Assembly: GCA_034231615.1 (NCBI GenBank)
Contig: CM067298.1
Location: forward strand, 60,790,387-60,854,386
Direction of reading: 5' to 3'
DNA from: Meghimatium bilineatum
Lineage: Eukaryota; Mollusca; Gastropoda; Stylommatophora; Philomycidae
Length of the DNA: 64,000 nucleotides
Shown: in pieces, positions 10,826-23,205 of the stretch
How positions within the stretch are numbered: position 1 is the first letter of the stretch
Layout: each line of letters opens with the position of its first letter
Position numbers and translations under genes: made by a program
The notes under the pieces: generated by a model
The model's input: only the letters and a program-made list of their open reading frames with translations
Databases searched by the model: none
What the model was told of the DNA's origin: nothing

Positions 10826-12750
10826 TTACTGCACGCTGAACACAATTCTTATAGTCACAGGCAAACGTGCTTGACTCCTTTCAGCCGACTCTGTTGCTAT
10901 TGATCTGGCACAGCTGGCCACTAGATTTTACACTAGATTTTATAGAGAAATGTAAGTTCTTTTGATAAAGAAATAATGTAGCAATGCAAAAGAAACTGCA
11001 AGTTAAAAACGCACACATAATAGAATACTGATCAAATTAGGTTTGCAAACAGCAAATTAAACTTTAAGAGTAAATGCGTAAATGAATAAACTACATCAAG
11101 TACAGACGACATAAACAAAACTGCAAATACGATGACAGAAAGAAATGAATGGATATTCCCACAAAACAGACAACGGTTAAGCGAAGATTTTCATGCATAG
11201 CTGCACAGTAAGAGTGTGTAAAAGCAAAATCGACTAACATAAAATAAACCACAATAAAATGCAACAGACAAAATAAATGCAAAGAATAAACCATCACATT
11301 AGGAAAACTATTTTTAAAAAGTGGATTTATAATAAAATAAAATATAAAATATGCTTAATAAGACCGGCATATCAAAGGGATGCGCGGAATATGTAAAAGA
11401 GCTATTCGATGACAACATAAGCAATAAAGCGAGAACACGCAATAAAGACTGCCCAGAAATCCTCTATTGAGAGATATTATACAAGAATAAAACTGACGAG
11501 ATTAGAAAAGGCTGCAGAATTGGGACAATGAAAATGGAAAACATAAAACCCGCTTTGATATCAATTCAAGTAACTTTGCAATTAAGGATACATATTCCCA
11601 GACATGTATATATCCTTTGATGCTAGACTACTCAAAGTCTTATTTGTTAATTCTAATCACTTCTAAAACCATGAGGGGAAAGCAGACTAAGACATACTGT
11701 AATCATGTCTTAAAACTATTATGAGCCAACTATTATGAACCGTTTGTTTGTTTCCATTCATGGGGAATTACGAAAAGTAGTGCTCTTGTATTTTTTTCTG
11801 CAGTTTGTTTGCGCGGGAGATTTCTCCATAGCTTTATTGATACTCAAAAATTAAATGAATTAGAGATGTATGCCGTAAAATCCATGTAGTCTTCATTTAT
11901 ATTGGTTTGTTAAGGTGTTTGCTTGTCCTTATCTTGATAAAGACATTATGATCGAAACGTCGATTTCCTCCATCTTGTATTTTCCTTATGTGAAATAGTT
12001 ATCTAACCCTTTTAATATTTTGTATTATATGTATTCCATACATAGAAGACTCCAACTCTAAGTGATGAGTAATGTTTTGAGAAGCCTTCTACTCAGGGGT
12101 AAACTATATCGAACATGAAAACCTCAACTGCTCGTACCAAACGTCATGCACAGAAATAATCAAGTATCCTCAGGTTCTCCAAAAATACAACAGACTAAGA
12201 ATCTATATAAAGCTAAAAATTGGTGACGAAAACATAAAACAATGAAACAATTGTGGAGTGCGTCGAGACATTGTAGAACAGTACTTCTGAACACCCTCGG
12301 CTGTGGCATCAAGTGTTTCTGGTCGAGAGAATTTAATTTTTATGTTTTCTCAGAATTTTAGAATATACTAATTTATTCTTTAATTTTAGAAATTAAAAAA
12401 TATACTATAATCACAACAATACCACGATCATTTTTTTTTTCAGAATTGGCGCAAAACACAATTAAAGAAAGTCTGATTATAATCTGTAGGTAACAAACAT
12501 TAGTAGACAGACATGTTTGAAATATAAAATAATCGAGTGGTTATAATGAAACAAATAACGGCGAAACATTTGTTCTCGACACAGATCGATTGCCTATTAC
12601 AACATTAATAAAGCAGATGTGCTTGTCCTCTTTTGTTGATATACTGAAATAAGGCCATTGTTCCAAACTTTTTGATAGTAATGTGCTATGAAGTCTGTCT
12701 ACGTTTTAACCATTTTTTCTAATCGCAGACCGAAAAGTATGCGATTAGAA
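10826..12750. other. Unassigned DNA
   Basis: No gene is recognised. At about 11928-11965, 'cttgataaagacattatg' followed by 'atcgaaacgtcg' has the 'GAAGA...CGAAACGTCG' look often found at the ends of Penelope-like and some other retroelements. On its own this is weak evidence. Confidence 0.4.
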
Positions 12751-12754
12751 TTTA

Positions 12755-12880
12755 AAGTCAGACCGAAATACGTACACATCGCAGCTAATCTGTAAAGCAT
12801 GACATAACACATTCGTTTCCCCAGACTACATCCTGCAAATCTACATGAGGTTTATGACGTACGCAGAAGAACTATTCCTT
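12755..12880 (+). repeat. SINE-1 3' half
   Basis: 'ccccagactacatcctgc' and 'gtacgcagaagaac' match the 3' half of SINE-1 at 39.7 kb. The head is missing. Confidence 0.7.
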
Positions 12881-14050
12881 TCTCATTGAACGTATTCACT
12901 ATGCGTGTTAAAAACATCACCTTTTTACTTTACATTGAAGGCGAATAATTTAAAATCCACAGGAATATCATTTGTTCGTGCATTTCTTGCAGTTTCTATT
13001 CTTTAAAATTAATCTCTGCCAGCATTTGCTATTTATCAACTTCCCCCAGTGAAAATAAATGAACTCTGGTACGTTTTTTTTCTGTTGTATCTTCCATAAA
13101 ACTTCCGTGATTTGTTTATTTTGAACAAAAATGTTGATTAGCTCAGACCATTAAGTGTTGTCTTGAACAATTGTTGCAGAAAGATCGATTTTGATCTGAT
13201 TCATCTGAAATCTTTCAATTTTTATACAGACACTACCTCGGAACATTAGACTTCCAGCAGATTACGTGGGTTTCCATACATGTTTCTTTGGTAAAATAGT
13301 TGTTTTGTACGAATACTCAATGTACGCTACCGTATTTATAGCAACATTGGTGATGATGTTTCTTCTTTGCAAGTGAAGATGAGTAATGCATTTATTAATG
13401 TAAAGTTTAATATGTTTGTAAGTAAGTGTTCAGATGTCTGATGAGCCAAATACAAGCTCTGAAAAAAAAAAACATATTGCAGGACGAGAAATAATGTAAT
13501 TGGTCTTGAGATGAGGAAAAATAGTTAGACTCCTCCGTTAGTTTTTTTTTCACTCTTGTCCTGAAGGGTAGTACTCTTTTCAAAACTGTAAATACCTGCA
13601 CAGATCTGACGATTCCAGGCTCGAAGGTTCAGGAGTTGTGGTTTCCTAAGAGCTTGAGTTATTCATGAAGTGCTTGAGAGATGTCTTCAAGTAGTGTTAG
13701 GTGGAGCTTTTTGCTTAACTCAACTTAAATGCCTACCTACATACAGTTCACAATAGAACAGTCTCTTCGCAAAAAACGCCTATGGCATATATACTGCGCG
13801 ACAGTCCATCAAAGTTGAGACATTATCAACAAGTTCCAGATGCTGACGATATTAAATGAAGCAAAGGTAGACAAAATACGGACAGCGGTCCATATTCGAC
13901 ATAACCAATGCATTTTTACTGACTCGCCAGGCTCATTTAGACATATTATAATCAAATTGTTCTGAAGTCAGAATATATCAAATCACGAGCTATCTGATGC
14001 AAACTGTAAAATACTATGTTAAATGGTGATAAGAAAAAAAATAGAAAAAG
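12881..14050. other. Unassigned DNA
   Basis: No supported feature. Short open frames, such as 64 codons on the minus strand at 13407-13601, contain no motif and are interrupted by homopolymers. Confidence 0.5.
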
Positions 14051-14453
14051 CGCATGCGGTTGCATCTGTGGGTCTCAGCAATGGCTCACTAGACAAAGCA
14101 ACCATGCAACAGAAAACCTTAGTAGAACACATGCCTTTATATTGAGGTTATCTTCTTATAGAAGCTTCATGGCACGTCATCTATACAATCCTGTAGTCGT
14201 AACCTTCGATAATAGTTACCATGTTGTTCCGACGGGCTGACGTTGTGCTTGAACTAGTTACGGGAACGGCATGGATTGGCGGAACAACAAAGAAACCTGA
14301 CGCAATGGCCAGAGTTGTGCCCTGATGTCGACGTCTATTTCGGCAGCATTAGACTCGAAACACCATCGAGTCGAATGGCTGCTGGAACAAGGGCGGAGCA
14401 CTTATAGGAATGCCCCACGTGATGTGAGGCCAGTTTCTAATCAAGAATCAAGA
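14051..14453 (+). repeat. Rep-A copy, uninterrupted
   Basis: This copy shows the order of the family: 'gcatgcggttgcatctgtgg', 'caacagaaaaccttagtag', 'gaggttatcttcttatag', 'gtcgtaaccttcgataatag', then a second half with 'ttagactcgaaacaccat' and 'gaggccagtttctaatcaag'. It serves as the empty-site reference for the transposon at 54.86-57.23 kb. A 74-codon open frame across it is incidental. Confidence 0.85.
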
Positions 14454-14731
14454 GAATAAAAAATTAGTAAGTAAAACATTCATGTTATTTAACTGAAAGC
14501 AATGTTGCTCGCTGTCAAACTTTGACGTTTTTCGCAACAAGTAGTGCTATCCGACATCAACCATTGACGTTGTTACGTAAAAGCAGTGTTACCCACGTCT
14601 ACATTTTGATGTTTATCGGTGTGTGGGTGCGTGTGTGTGAAAATTTGAGAGCGAATTATTGGTCCATAAAAAAAATACATTATTATTATAGGGGCCTACA
14701 GTCTTCCTCTTTATAACATGTTTCCACTCAA
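14454..14731. other. Unassigned DNA
   Basis: Two direct echoes of 'ttgacgtttttcgcaac' and 'ttgacgttgttacgtaa' at 14520-14580; otherwise nothing recognised. Confidence 0.45.
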
Positions 14732-16330
14732 ATTAGTGCAATGTTTAGTGGCTTAGTGCAGTGTTTAATAGTTTAGTGCAGTGTTTAGTCGTTGTTTGGT
14801 TCAGAGCGGTTTAGTGCATTGTTTAGTCGTTTTGTGGTTCAGAGCAGTTTAGTGCAGTGTTGGTGGTTTAGTGCAATGTTTAATAGTTTAGTGCAGTATT
14901 TAGTCGTTTTGTGGTTCAGAGCAGTTTAGTTCAGTGTTGGTGGTTTAGTGCAGTGTTTAATAGTTTAGTGCAATATTTAGTCGTTTTGTGGTTCAGAGCA
15001 GTTTAGTGCAGTGTTTAGTCGTTTTGTGGTTCAGAGCAGTTTAGTGCAGTGTTTAGTCGTTTTGTGGTTCAGAGCAGTTTAGTGCAGTGTTTAGTAGTTT
15101 TGGGGTTCAGAGCAGTTTAGTGCAGTGTTTAGTCGTTTTGTGGTTCAGAGCAGTTTATGCAGGGTTTAGTCGTTTTGTGGTTCAGAGCAGTTTAGTGCAG
15201 TGTTTAGTCGTTTTGTGGTTCAGAGCAGTTTAGTGCAGTGTTTAGTCGTTTTTTTTGTTTCAGAGCAGTTTAGTTAGTGCAGTTTTGGTGGTTTAGTGCA
15301 GGGTTTAGTCGTTTTGTGATTCAGAACAGTTTAGTACAGTGTTGGTGGTTTAGTGCAGTGTTAAATAGTTTAGTGCAGTATTTAGTCGTTTTGTGGTTCA
15401 GAGCAGTTTAGTGCAGTGTTTAATAGTTTAGTGCAGTGTTTAGTCGTTTTGTGGCTCAGAGCAGTTTAGTGTAGTGTTAGTGGTTTAGTGCAGTGTTTAG
15501 TAGTTTAGTATTTCAGAGAAGTTTATAGTGCTGTGTTAAGACATTTAGTGCAGTGTTTATTAGTTTAGTGAAGTGTTTTGTCGTTTAGTGCAATCTGTAT
15601 TCGTATAGTGCAGTATTTAGTCGTTTAGTGCAGTGTTTATTAGTTTAGTTCAGTATTTAGTCGTTTTGTGGTTCAGAGCAGTTTTGTGCAGTGTTTAGTC
15701 GTTTTGTGGTTCAGAGCAGTTTAGTGCAGTGTTTAGTAGTTTTGGGGTTCAGAGCAGTTTAGTGCAGTGTTTAGTCGTTTTGTGGTTCAGAGCAGTTTAG
15801 GCAAGGTTTAGTCGTTTTGTGGCTCAGAGCAGTTTAGTGCAGTGTTTAGTCGTTTTGTGGTTCAGAGCAGTTTAGTGCAGTGTTTAGTCGTTTATTTGTT
15901 TCAGAGAAGTTTAGTTAGTGCAGTTTTGGTGGTTTAGTGCAGGGTTTAGTCGTTTTGTGATTCAGAACAGTTTAGTGCAGTGTTGGTGGTTTAGTGCAGT
16001 GTTAAATAGTTTAGTGCAGTATTTAGTCGTTTTGTGGTTCAGAGCAGTTTAGTGCAGTGTTTAATAATTTAGTGCAATGTTTAGTCGTTTTGTGGTTCAG
16101 AGCAGTTTAGTGTAGTATTAGTGGTTTAGTGCAGTGTTTAGTAGTTTAGTATTTCAGAGAAGTTTATAGTGCTGTGTTAAGACATTTTGTGCAGTGTTTA
16201 TTAGTTTAGTGAAGTGTTTAGTTGTTTAGTGCAATCTGTATTCGTATAGTGCAGTATTTAGTCGTTTAGTGCAGTGTTTATTAGTTTAGTTCAGTGTTTA
16301 GTCGTTCAGTTCAGTGTTTAGTCGTTTAGA
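14732..16330. repeat. 1.6-kb minisatellite with a 641-bp higher-order repeat
   Basis: It is built from two interleaved modules: a ~38-bp unit ('ttttgtggttcagagcag' then 'tttagtgcagtgtttagtcg') and a ~20-bp unit ('tttagtgcagtgtttaatag'). Variant landmarks recur about 641 bp apart: 'tggggttcag' at 15101 and 15743, 'cagttttggtgg' following 15261 and 15902, 'ctgtgttaagacat' at 15531 and 16172. A block of many units was therefore duplicated as one piece. Confidence 0.95.
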
Positions 16331-16382
16331 ACTGTCAAGATCTTTCCACATTCAGTCGCATCTCTGAAAATAGAAATCAATG

Positions 16383-16648
16383 GAGGGCTGTGTGTTGGTT
16401 TCTACACTCATGACTGTCCCAAATAAAGATCTATCAACAGAATTAACTAGGACCCCATTCGTTCCTTTTTTTATTGTTGCTGGGCTTTCGATTAGTCACT
16501 ATTTACATACTTGGAATCGCATGCCAAAATTAGCCACGGCGACTCTAAGTATATAAATAGTGACCAACCGTAAAACCAACAATACTAAAAACCGTAACGG
16601 ATGGGGATCCTAATTAATTCTGTTGGAAGATCTTCCACACAGCCCTCG
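16383..16648. mobile_element. Foldback/MITE-like element with long inverted arms
   Basis: The left arm begins 'gagggctgtgtg' and the right arm ends 'cacacagccctc'. Further paired blocks follow inward: tcaacagaattaa with ttaattctgttgg, gaccccattcgtt with aacggatggggatc, tagtcactattta with taaatagtgac. Arms of about 110-120 bp enclose a ~40-bp centre. There is no open frame, so it would be non-autonomous. A clear target-site duplication is not seen. Confidence 0.8.
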
Positions 16649-16934
16649 CTATACTGTAGTACTCCTCTGACCATGACGGATTACGGATTGAAGTATTATG
16701 TCATGTAGGATGATGTGTCATAATATAAAAAATATCCTGCTTGAATTCTCGATTAATCCTATATAAAGGAATAATTTTATGCGATATATATATATATTTG
16801 ATAACAGGTAATATTGCAGTAAAAACATTATCCAATAAGCGTTAAAATTACAGTGAGTAAAGTAGTTTTAGGTTTAATTTTTGCATATTTTTAGTGGTTC
16901 ATACTGTCGATGAGATGAAGAAACGTATAATTTT
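16649..16934. other. Unassigned DNA with a short TA run
   Basis: A short TA run lies near 16783-16797. Nothing else is recognised. Confidence 0.5.
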
Positions 16935-17790
16935 CAAGTGCCGTCTCTGCAACAAATGTTTGTTGCAACGGATCTCCAAAATTTTCTGTCTCTTGCTTTG
17001 GTGGTGCACTCTGCTAGACTGTAACCTATCCATCTCGTAATCTCTCCTTCCGATTTATATCTCTACCTACCGCTATCTCGCCTCCCTTCAACTCTACTCT
17101 TAAATAAAGTATTCAACAAAGATATGTCTTTTAATATGTCCATTAATACATTGTTTGATCAGCTCTTTTCATAGGAAGTGTTGTTAGAACGTCTTTGTCG
17201 TTTCTTCTCTTTCCATGAAGTTCTTATTCTTCTATATATCCACGTCTCAAAGGCATGAATTATGTCTTATGTGTGTTTGTTTATTATTTTAGAGTTATAC
17301 GTCAATGTAGAATAAATATAACATTTCATAATTCTCATTTTTAGTATTTAATATGTTTAGATGTCAGTATTTTCTTCATGTCATCAAAAGTACCGTTAGC
17401 TATTCCTATTCTCATTTATTTTCTGTTTCTTATCTACGATAATTTGTGATTATGTGTCCAAGATATTGGTGATGTTCTAATGTTGTAATATATTCATGTA
17501 TTTATGTATTTTAATGTTATCACCTCTTCTATTGCGATTTTACTGATTATCAAAATTTATTTTTGGATGGCTATCTAACCCATATTCTTTATTTCATGTA
17601 TAGACTTGATTCAATTAGCTCATGTTCCCTTTCTGCTAAGAGGACTGTGTCATCTGCATATCCCAGATTATTTATTATTTTCCCACTGAGGATGAGTCCT
17701 GGTACTCCTTCAAAATGTTTATAGATATTTCTATGTATAGATATTAAAAAGACTGTGTGATAAAAAACATCATTGTCTTATCCCTCTTTT
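16935..17790 (-). mobile_element. LINE LN-b 3' half including YADD
   Basis: Minus-strand reading. The 3' end near 16935 has the 'caagtgccgtctctgcaac' start shared with other LN-b copies. Upstream come the AECT-type C terminus, then the reverse-transcriptase palm motif near 17640-17700 (NLGYADDTVLLAE). Frames are broken in several places. It is longer than the other 3' pieces of this family. Confidence 0.8.
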
Positions 17791-17819
17791 TATTTTTGTA
17801 TATGGTGAGTAACACTCCT

Positions 17820-18150
17820 TAGAATTGAAAAAGTCGACAGCTAAACTTGAAAAAAAAGTTGCAGATTTATGAAACATGCGTTTTTGAGCACACTATACTA
17901 TGTATCCAAAACATGGACTACCTACACAAATCATGAGAGGAGACTAAACTTCTAAAATGTCTCCGCAAAATCTTGAACATTAAATCATTAAATGGCACGA
18001 TAAAATCATCAATACAGAAGTGTTACGCCGCACGTATCTGCCATCTGTTATGGAAACACTTAGTAGAAATAGATTGCGATGAATGTGCATCGTCCACAGA
18101 ATGTCAAACTGCAACATTGAAACACAAGTACTATTTGGGGAATTAATCAT
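17820..18150 (+). mobile_element. LINE LN-d fragment
   Basis: The plus strand reads the post-reverse-transcriptase region: SKTWTTYTNHERRLN, CLRKILNIK, and RLRWMCIVHRM-like and YLGELI-like blocks before the SINE. In intact relatives this corresponds to ESWTTY..ERRLN..CLRRILGI and LRWLGHVHRM. The fragment is frame-broken and truncated on both sides. Confidence 0.7.
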
Positions 18151-18154
18151 TAAT

Positions 18155-18320
18155 ATTTACGAAATATTAATTGGGTACGGGTTTAATCCGGGAAGTGAAG
18201 ATTGCGAGGAAGAGAAGATGGCTACCGCCATCATAAAGCAAAGTCACTGAAATGTGACATCGCTAATATCTTACACTCCAATGGTATTATTAAATGCTAT
18301 GGGTTAACTTTACTCAACTT
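18155..18320 (+). repeat. SINE-2 3' part
   Basis: 'gggtacgggtttaatccggg', 'gatggctaccgccatcat' and 'aatgctatgggttaac' match the body and tail of SINE-2. It sits directly against the LINE fragment at 17.8 kb. Confidence 0.8.
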
Positions 18321-19239
18321 TTATCTATATATATTTGTACATCAGAAGTGTTAATTGACGAATACGTTGCACCTCACAAAAATCACAAACACAATTTTTT
18401 TCCCTTAGGAATTATCTATATTTAAGAAAATTATTTAAAGAAATTTTTTGTCTACAAAGTAATAAAAATATCAGTTTAAATAATAGTAGAAATGTCAAGA
18501 ACATTTACCCAATGCAACATTTATTCTTCGCTCACTATCCTCAGCATTAAAGTACCACTCATTCTAGCACGCCTACTTCTAGCTTTGATAGCTGGACGTT
18601 CTACGTCAATTAAGGTCACTCCGCTCAGTAATCACAGCCTTAAGTACATTTTATCGATACCTCGAGTGACCAGGAGTGTTGACGTAACGAATATTCCGGT
18701 TTTTCTCAATCTTTTTAATGTTTGAGATTAGATACCCAGAACTTTGATTACAAAATAGTGGATAGATTATATAGCGTTGCAAATATATTATTTAAAAATT
18801 TCTTATTTTTAAATGACCTTCAAATGATGCATCTCAAACGGTATTTTCGTGGAAGCTCTAATGAAAAATGTCGGTAATTTTCAACTGATTATTTCATACA
18901 GTGCAAAAAGGTTGCGAGACATTCTCCGCATAAAATATAATGGAGGAATCACATACATTGTTAACTAAGTCAGTGGGTAACGTATTGTGGACATTTACAT
19001 TCCTATGAGCACAACACATTTAGATATAATTATTACCGGTGTCCTTAATACATCATATTCTAGATTCACAGAATCTTATATTTTTCAACTATTTTAACTA
19101 CCACTATATGAATACAACAGTTTTCTCAAATGTCAAACTGTTATTTTTAATTTTCATGCTTCAATTGTGTACTTTGTCAGTATAGAAAACCTGTGCACAT
19201 GATTAATTAGACTTTCATTTGTAACTTGTTTTCATTCTT
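18321..19239. other. Unassigned DNA
   Basis: A 77-codon open frame (plus, 18492-18725) shows no recognisable domain. No splice or promoter signal can be argued for it. Confidence 0.45.
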
Positions 19240-19700
19240 CTTCTTTCCTTCCTCTTTTACCCTTTACGGGTGTCGAGGGAGATACAATGTTCTTGTTCTC
19301 GCTTTTCTGGCAGCTTCAGATAATGTTATTTGGTGTTCGTGTAAAGTCTCTTTGATGTTGTCGATCCAGCGTACTCTAGGTCTACCCCTGGCTCTTCTTT
19401 TTGCTTCTCCTCTCTTCGTATATGCTTTATAAACTAATGAATCACACATAATTCTTTCCAGATGACCAAACCATTGTATATGTTGGTTTTGTATGTATTG
19501 TAAAAATGATATGACACCCTCTCTTTCTCTTATGACATCGTTTCTAATTCTGTGTCTTCTGGTCACTCCTGTGGCTTTTCTTAGAAATCTCATCTCTGTT
19601 GTAACCAGTTGTCTCTTATGTTTTGTTGTTAAGAACCATGTTTGATATTGGTAGCACAGGGTTTGAATGAAGATACTTTGGATAAGATGTTTTTAGTTGA
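19240..19700 (-). mobile_element. LINE LN-h 3' end
   Basis: The minus frame 19264-19593 reads QNQHIQWFGHLERI, RARGRPRVRWIDNIKETL and KARTRTLYLPRHP, a typical non-LTR polyprotein C terminus after the reverse transcriptase. The 3' tail is GAA-rich. A further ~100 bp upstream on the minus strand continues the region in broken frames. It is 5'-truncated. Confidence 0.8.
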
Positions 19701-22290
19701 CATTGGTAGCATTTGTTTGTATTATTGTCGTGTATCAGTTGGTCACAATTTATATACATGAAGTCTCCTTGGCAATTTGTGGCGTGTGACTCCAATTATA
19801 TAACTTGTGCCAAACAGAAACAAGCTCAAAAATTTTCACAAATGATAGAATGAAGCCCTAATTACTTATGTGTATATTTCTTCTGTTGGAGACAGTCACC
19901 CTTAAACACTGTGCGCAGACATTGCAATGAGAAGTGGCACACAGGAAATTTTATTCTGGCTTATGACTATGCCCTAGCGTACTGGTCTTTCACCACGAAC
20001 GAGTTTTTTTTATGAAGCATAACATTTCATCGCTTTGAAAATTCCAATACTCTCCTGACCTGATTGAATGACATTATTTTGTTTGCAAACTTTAACAATG
20101 ATAAGTCGCCGATCCGATGACAGTGAGTAGAATCAAGACAAAGCGATAAGAGAAATAAGGGATTTCCAAAAAGTGCCTAACAATGGTGCTTTCTTCAATG
20201 ACAGGAGTGGCTGGATAAGCGCATACACTCACAAGATGGGTTAATTATAAGGAGATAAGATCAATAGTATGTAATATATAAAGGTTGTCCTGAACAAACA
20301 TTAGCCACATAATATATTAAATATCCCTCCGTATATTAATTTGTTGCTGTACTGAACTTTCCATGTCCAACATATTTTACTGGTTTCTTTATACTTTCAT
20401 GTCATGTCCTTTCATGCAAAGTTCTATTTTCTTAAGAAATGAATTGTTGAACTCTGCAACCACGCCTCCCACCTAACCATCAAGCTTTGTAGAAAAACAC
20501 ATAGTATCTAGGTCCCGCAAAGGAATGGACACCGTCTTTAATGGGCACTATGTTTAACGAGAACTGTTTTTAATGTTTTAACTCTTTCAACACGTAATTA
20601 TACCCAGGGTTTAGACGTAATTAATTTTAGGCTAACTTTTTGGACCGCAACATGATTCAGGTACAAGTTTCCTGAAGACAAAGTATTAGCTATGGAAAGT
20701 CATATAAGGTATCAAAAGAAAGATAATTGAATGTGAAATTCATATACAATATACAAATATAAGAATTGTAAAAACAATAATACTTGTCATTTACGACCCA
20801 AACAAGGCCAATTTGGAGGGTATATATGGAGTCCCATTATAACGGGCGTACGTCCTTAAAGGGTGCCAGCTCTCTCCCGTTATAAGGGGCTTACGTATGA
20901 ATTGAGTTAATGAGCACCGTGTTTAAATTTAAAATATAAACTATGAAATCCATAATTTAGGTGGTGTAACAATGTTAGATAAAATTAACAAAGCAAAGTG
21001 ATCTTGCAAGTGCACAAACCAGCAAAAATAAAATATCACACGGTAATACTAGTACGGAAATTAGCTTAAAATTAATATCTTATATAAACTTCTTGGTTAT
21101 ATCTCCTTACGAGCTGTCCATAAATTTTTTTTAATTGTTTCCTAATTACTGACCCCCATCCCCGTCAACAACTGTAAAGAATTCAGGGACCTAAACCCAT
21201 TCTGCTTAATTATTCCCCATAAAATATATCGCCTTCCCCTTTTCTTAAAAAAAACTGTGTACTCAGAAAAAATGCGTGTTGTACCACATTTTTTTATAGA
21301 CAAACCTCAAATTCAAATAATTTATTTGGTGTATTAAAAACAGTGTTGTTGGCGTCAACTATTGTCATCCTCTCCCCCCCCCCCCTTGTCAATAACTGTC
21401 AAACATTTTCAGACGCTATTTATAGGCAGTCCAGTAAAATAATCTCACTTTGGGACTGTATAAACACTTATTTCAGTGCTCCCGCCACTGAAATAAGTAC
21501 CATTGTAAGCCTCTAATTGTGTAGGCAGTTCAGCTTTACTCATCAAATCCCAAGTCAATTTGCCTAAGGCATACAAACATCATACATCGCTGTTGTTTAC
21601 TTGGTTTACACTATACCTAGCATATCACATTAAATGCCTCTTCCTAGCGAAGATTGATGATATCCCTTACATTTTCTGTCACTTGCATTACATGTAAGAG
21701 ATAGATGTAATCAACTGTAAAACGTGATACGCCGAGCCTGTCACTTTGTAATCTCGGAACGAGCCTCTTAAACTTTTCAGAAGTCTGGCATTCACACAGC
21801 TTTGTTAATTCTTGGCGGGAATCCCAGTAATTTAAACTAACACTGACAAAAATTCAATCAAATTTCGGTTAAGCATTGTTAACATTTGATCGCAAATTTT
21901 ATTACAATACGGTTGTAATTGTAGCTTTACTTTGTTTCATATTATTTATTTTTTTTAATAAACTAGTTTCTTTTTAATGTGTAGGAAATAAAAATTTCTT
22001 ATTTGTATTGTCAAATTTTATCACACAGTTCTTAATTAAAACTACAAATAAAAGATTTGTATTGCTTCTTCCATCTTTTCTCCTTCCCTTTCTCTAATTC
22101 GTTATATGTGTATTTCTATGTAGAATGTATTGTTTTGTCCGTGAAGGCTTCTACGTAGAAACGGTGTCTACATTTGTGTTTGTTCGCTAATATATCATGT
22201 TAATTATAACTCTAATTGAATTTTCAAAAGTAGATGTAACAAATGGTCATCATCAATTGTGATGGATAACAACAACATGAACATCATGTT
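19701..22290. other. Unassigned DNA, 2.6 kb
   Basis: No gene is recognised. At 20830-20905, 'cccattataacgggcg' and 'cccgttataaggggc' are near-inverted blocks of the type found at the ends of small DNA transposons, but no second terminus was found. A poly-C tract lies at 21374-21386. Confidence 0.4.
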
Positions 22291-22298
22291 CATAAATA

Positions 22299-22655
22299 TT
22301 GGTAATGCTTAAACATATTGCCGTTATTCATTTTACTGCTCTGTGTCACATTATGAACAGATCAGAACAAGTTATAATTCTACGCCTTAGAACAGGACAC
22401 AACCGACTCCGCAGTCACATGTATACAAAGTTCAAGATTGGCAACATGGCCTTGTGGACAGGCAGCACAGAGTGCCAAACATTTACTTCAAGTGTTCAGA
22501 GCATGAAAAGCTGAGACAGACATATTAACCAGAATAAACAACACTGGAATCAAAGCTCTTTGGGCCACTGTATGAACTACAAAAGACTGAGTTTTATTCA
22601 GGAGAATGAATTACAGATATAGACATGTTTCAAGTGAACGAAAGAAGAAGAAGAA
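22299..22655 (+). mobile_element. LINE LN-f 3' end, (GAA)n tail
   Basis: The frame 22299-22514 contains SEQVIILRLRTGHNRLRSHM and YTKFKIGN, the region after RNase H in I/CR1-like elements. The cysteine-rich block that should follow is degraded. The copy ends at 'caagtgaacgaaagaagaag' with a GAA-repeat tail at 22640-22660. The same style of tail (gaacgaacgcagaagaag) ends SINE-1. Confidence 0.75.
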
Positions 22656-22739
22656 GAAGAACTGCCCTGTGTTACCCCACAATTTATGGTGTGTAGCTTG
22701 TTCTGGGCATTGAAATTGTATCTCTAAATATCGAGATAC

Positions 22740-23205
22740 TGATGAAATATAAATCTGTAAGCATACACAATTTTGATGAAGGCAGAAAAACACTGGGCTT
22801 CATGAAAGATCATAGTCTGCCTAAAAAGCTGCCATATCTAGAACTTCAGATTGACTGTATTAAAGGCGCCCTAAAGATATCACTGATTCACTTCAACATG
22901 AACGCAAATTCATGGGAGAGTCTTGGCCAAGACAGATCCGACTGGCGTCGCAGAAGCAGGAGTTTCAGCAGCTGAAGAGAACCTTCGACAGCATGCTGCG
23001 CAACAAAAACGTTCTAGAAGAAAAACAAGAGCGGCTCAGTGCAACACAGACTCCTCCCACACATGCTCAGAGTGTGGTAGAACATTTCAGTCACACATAA
23101 GACGCATTAGCTCAGCCGGACACACCGTAGACATCACCATCTTCATCATGCACTTACGTTATATGGTCATCGTCTAGTACGACGGACGACCAGCACATCT
23201 AAATA
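22740..23205 (+). mobile_element. LINE LN-d 3' end
   Basis: The plus strand reads SWESLGQDRSDWRR, AAQQKRSRRKTRAAQ and TCSECGRTFQSHI, a C-terminal C2H2-like motif (CxxC...H) found at the end of this LINE family, in three overlapping broken frames. The 3' UTR block 'gtcatcgtctagtacgacgg' recurs at 51.1 kb. Confidence 0.8.

Noticed and set aside
11900-11990. Penelope-like 3' terminus or ribozyme
   Set aside because: Only a 'GAAACGTCG'-style motif is present. No hammerhead core could be drawn and no neighbouring reverse transcriptase was found.
14016-14240. 74-codon frame with CGCICG as a small cysteine-rich protein
   Set aside because: The frame lies across Rep-A; the other Rep-A copies do not keep it open in the same way.
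20810-20930. Complete MITE
   Set aside because: Two inverted blocks around TTATAACGGG are seen close together, but no outer termini or target duplication could be defined.
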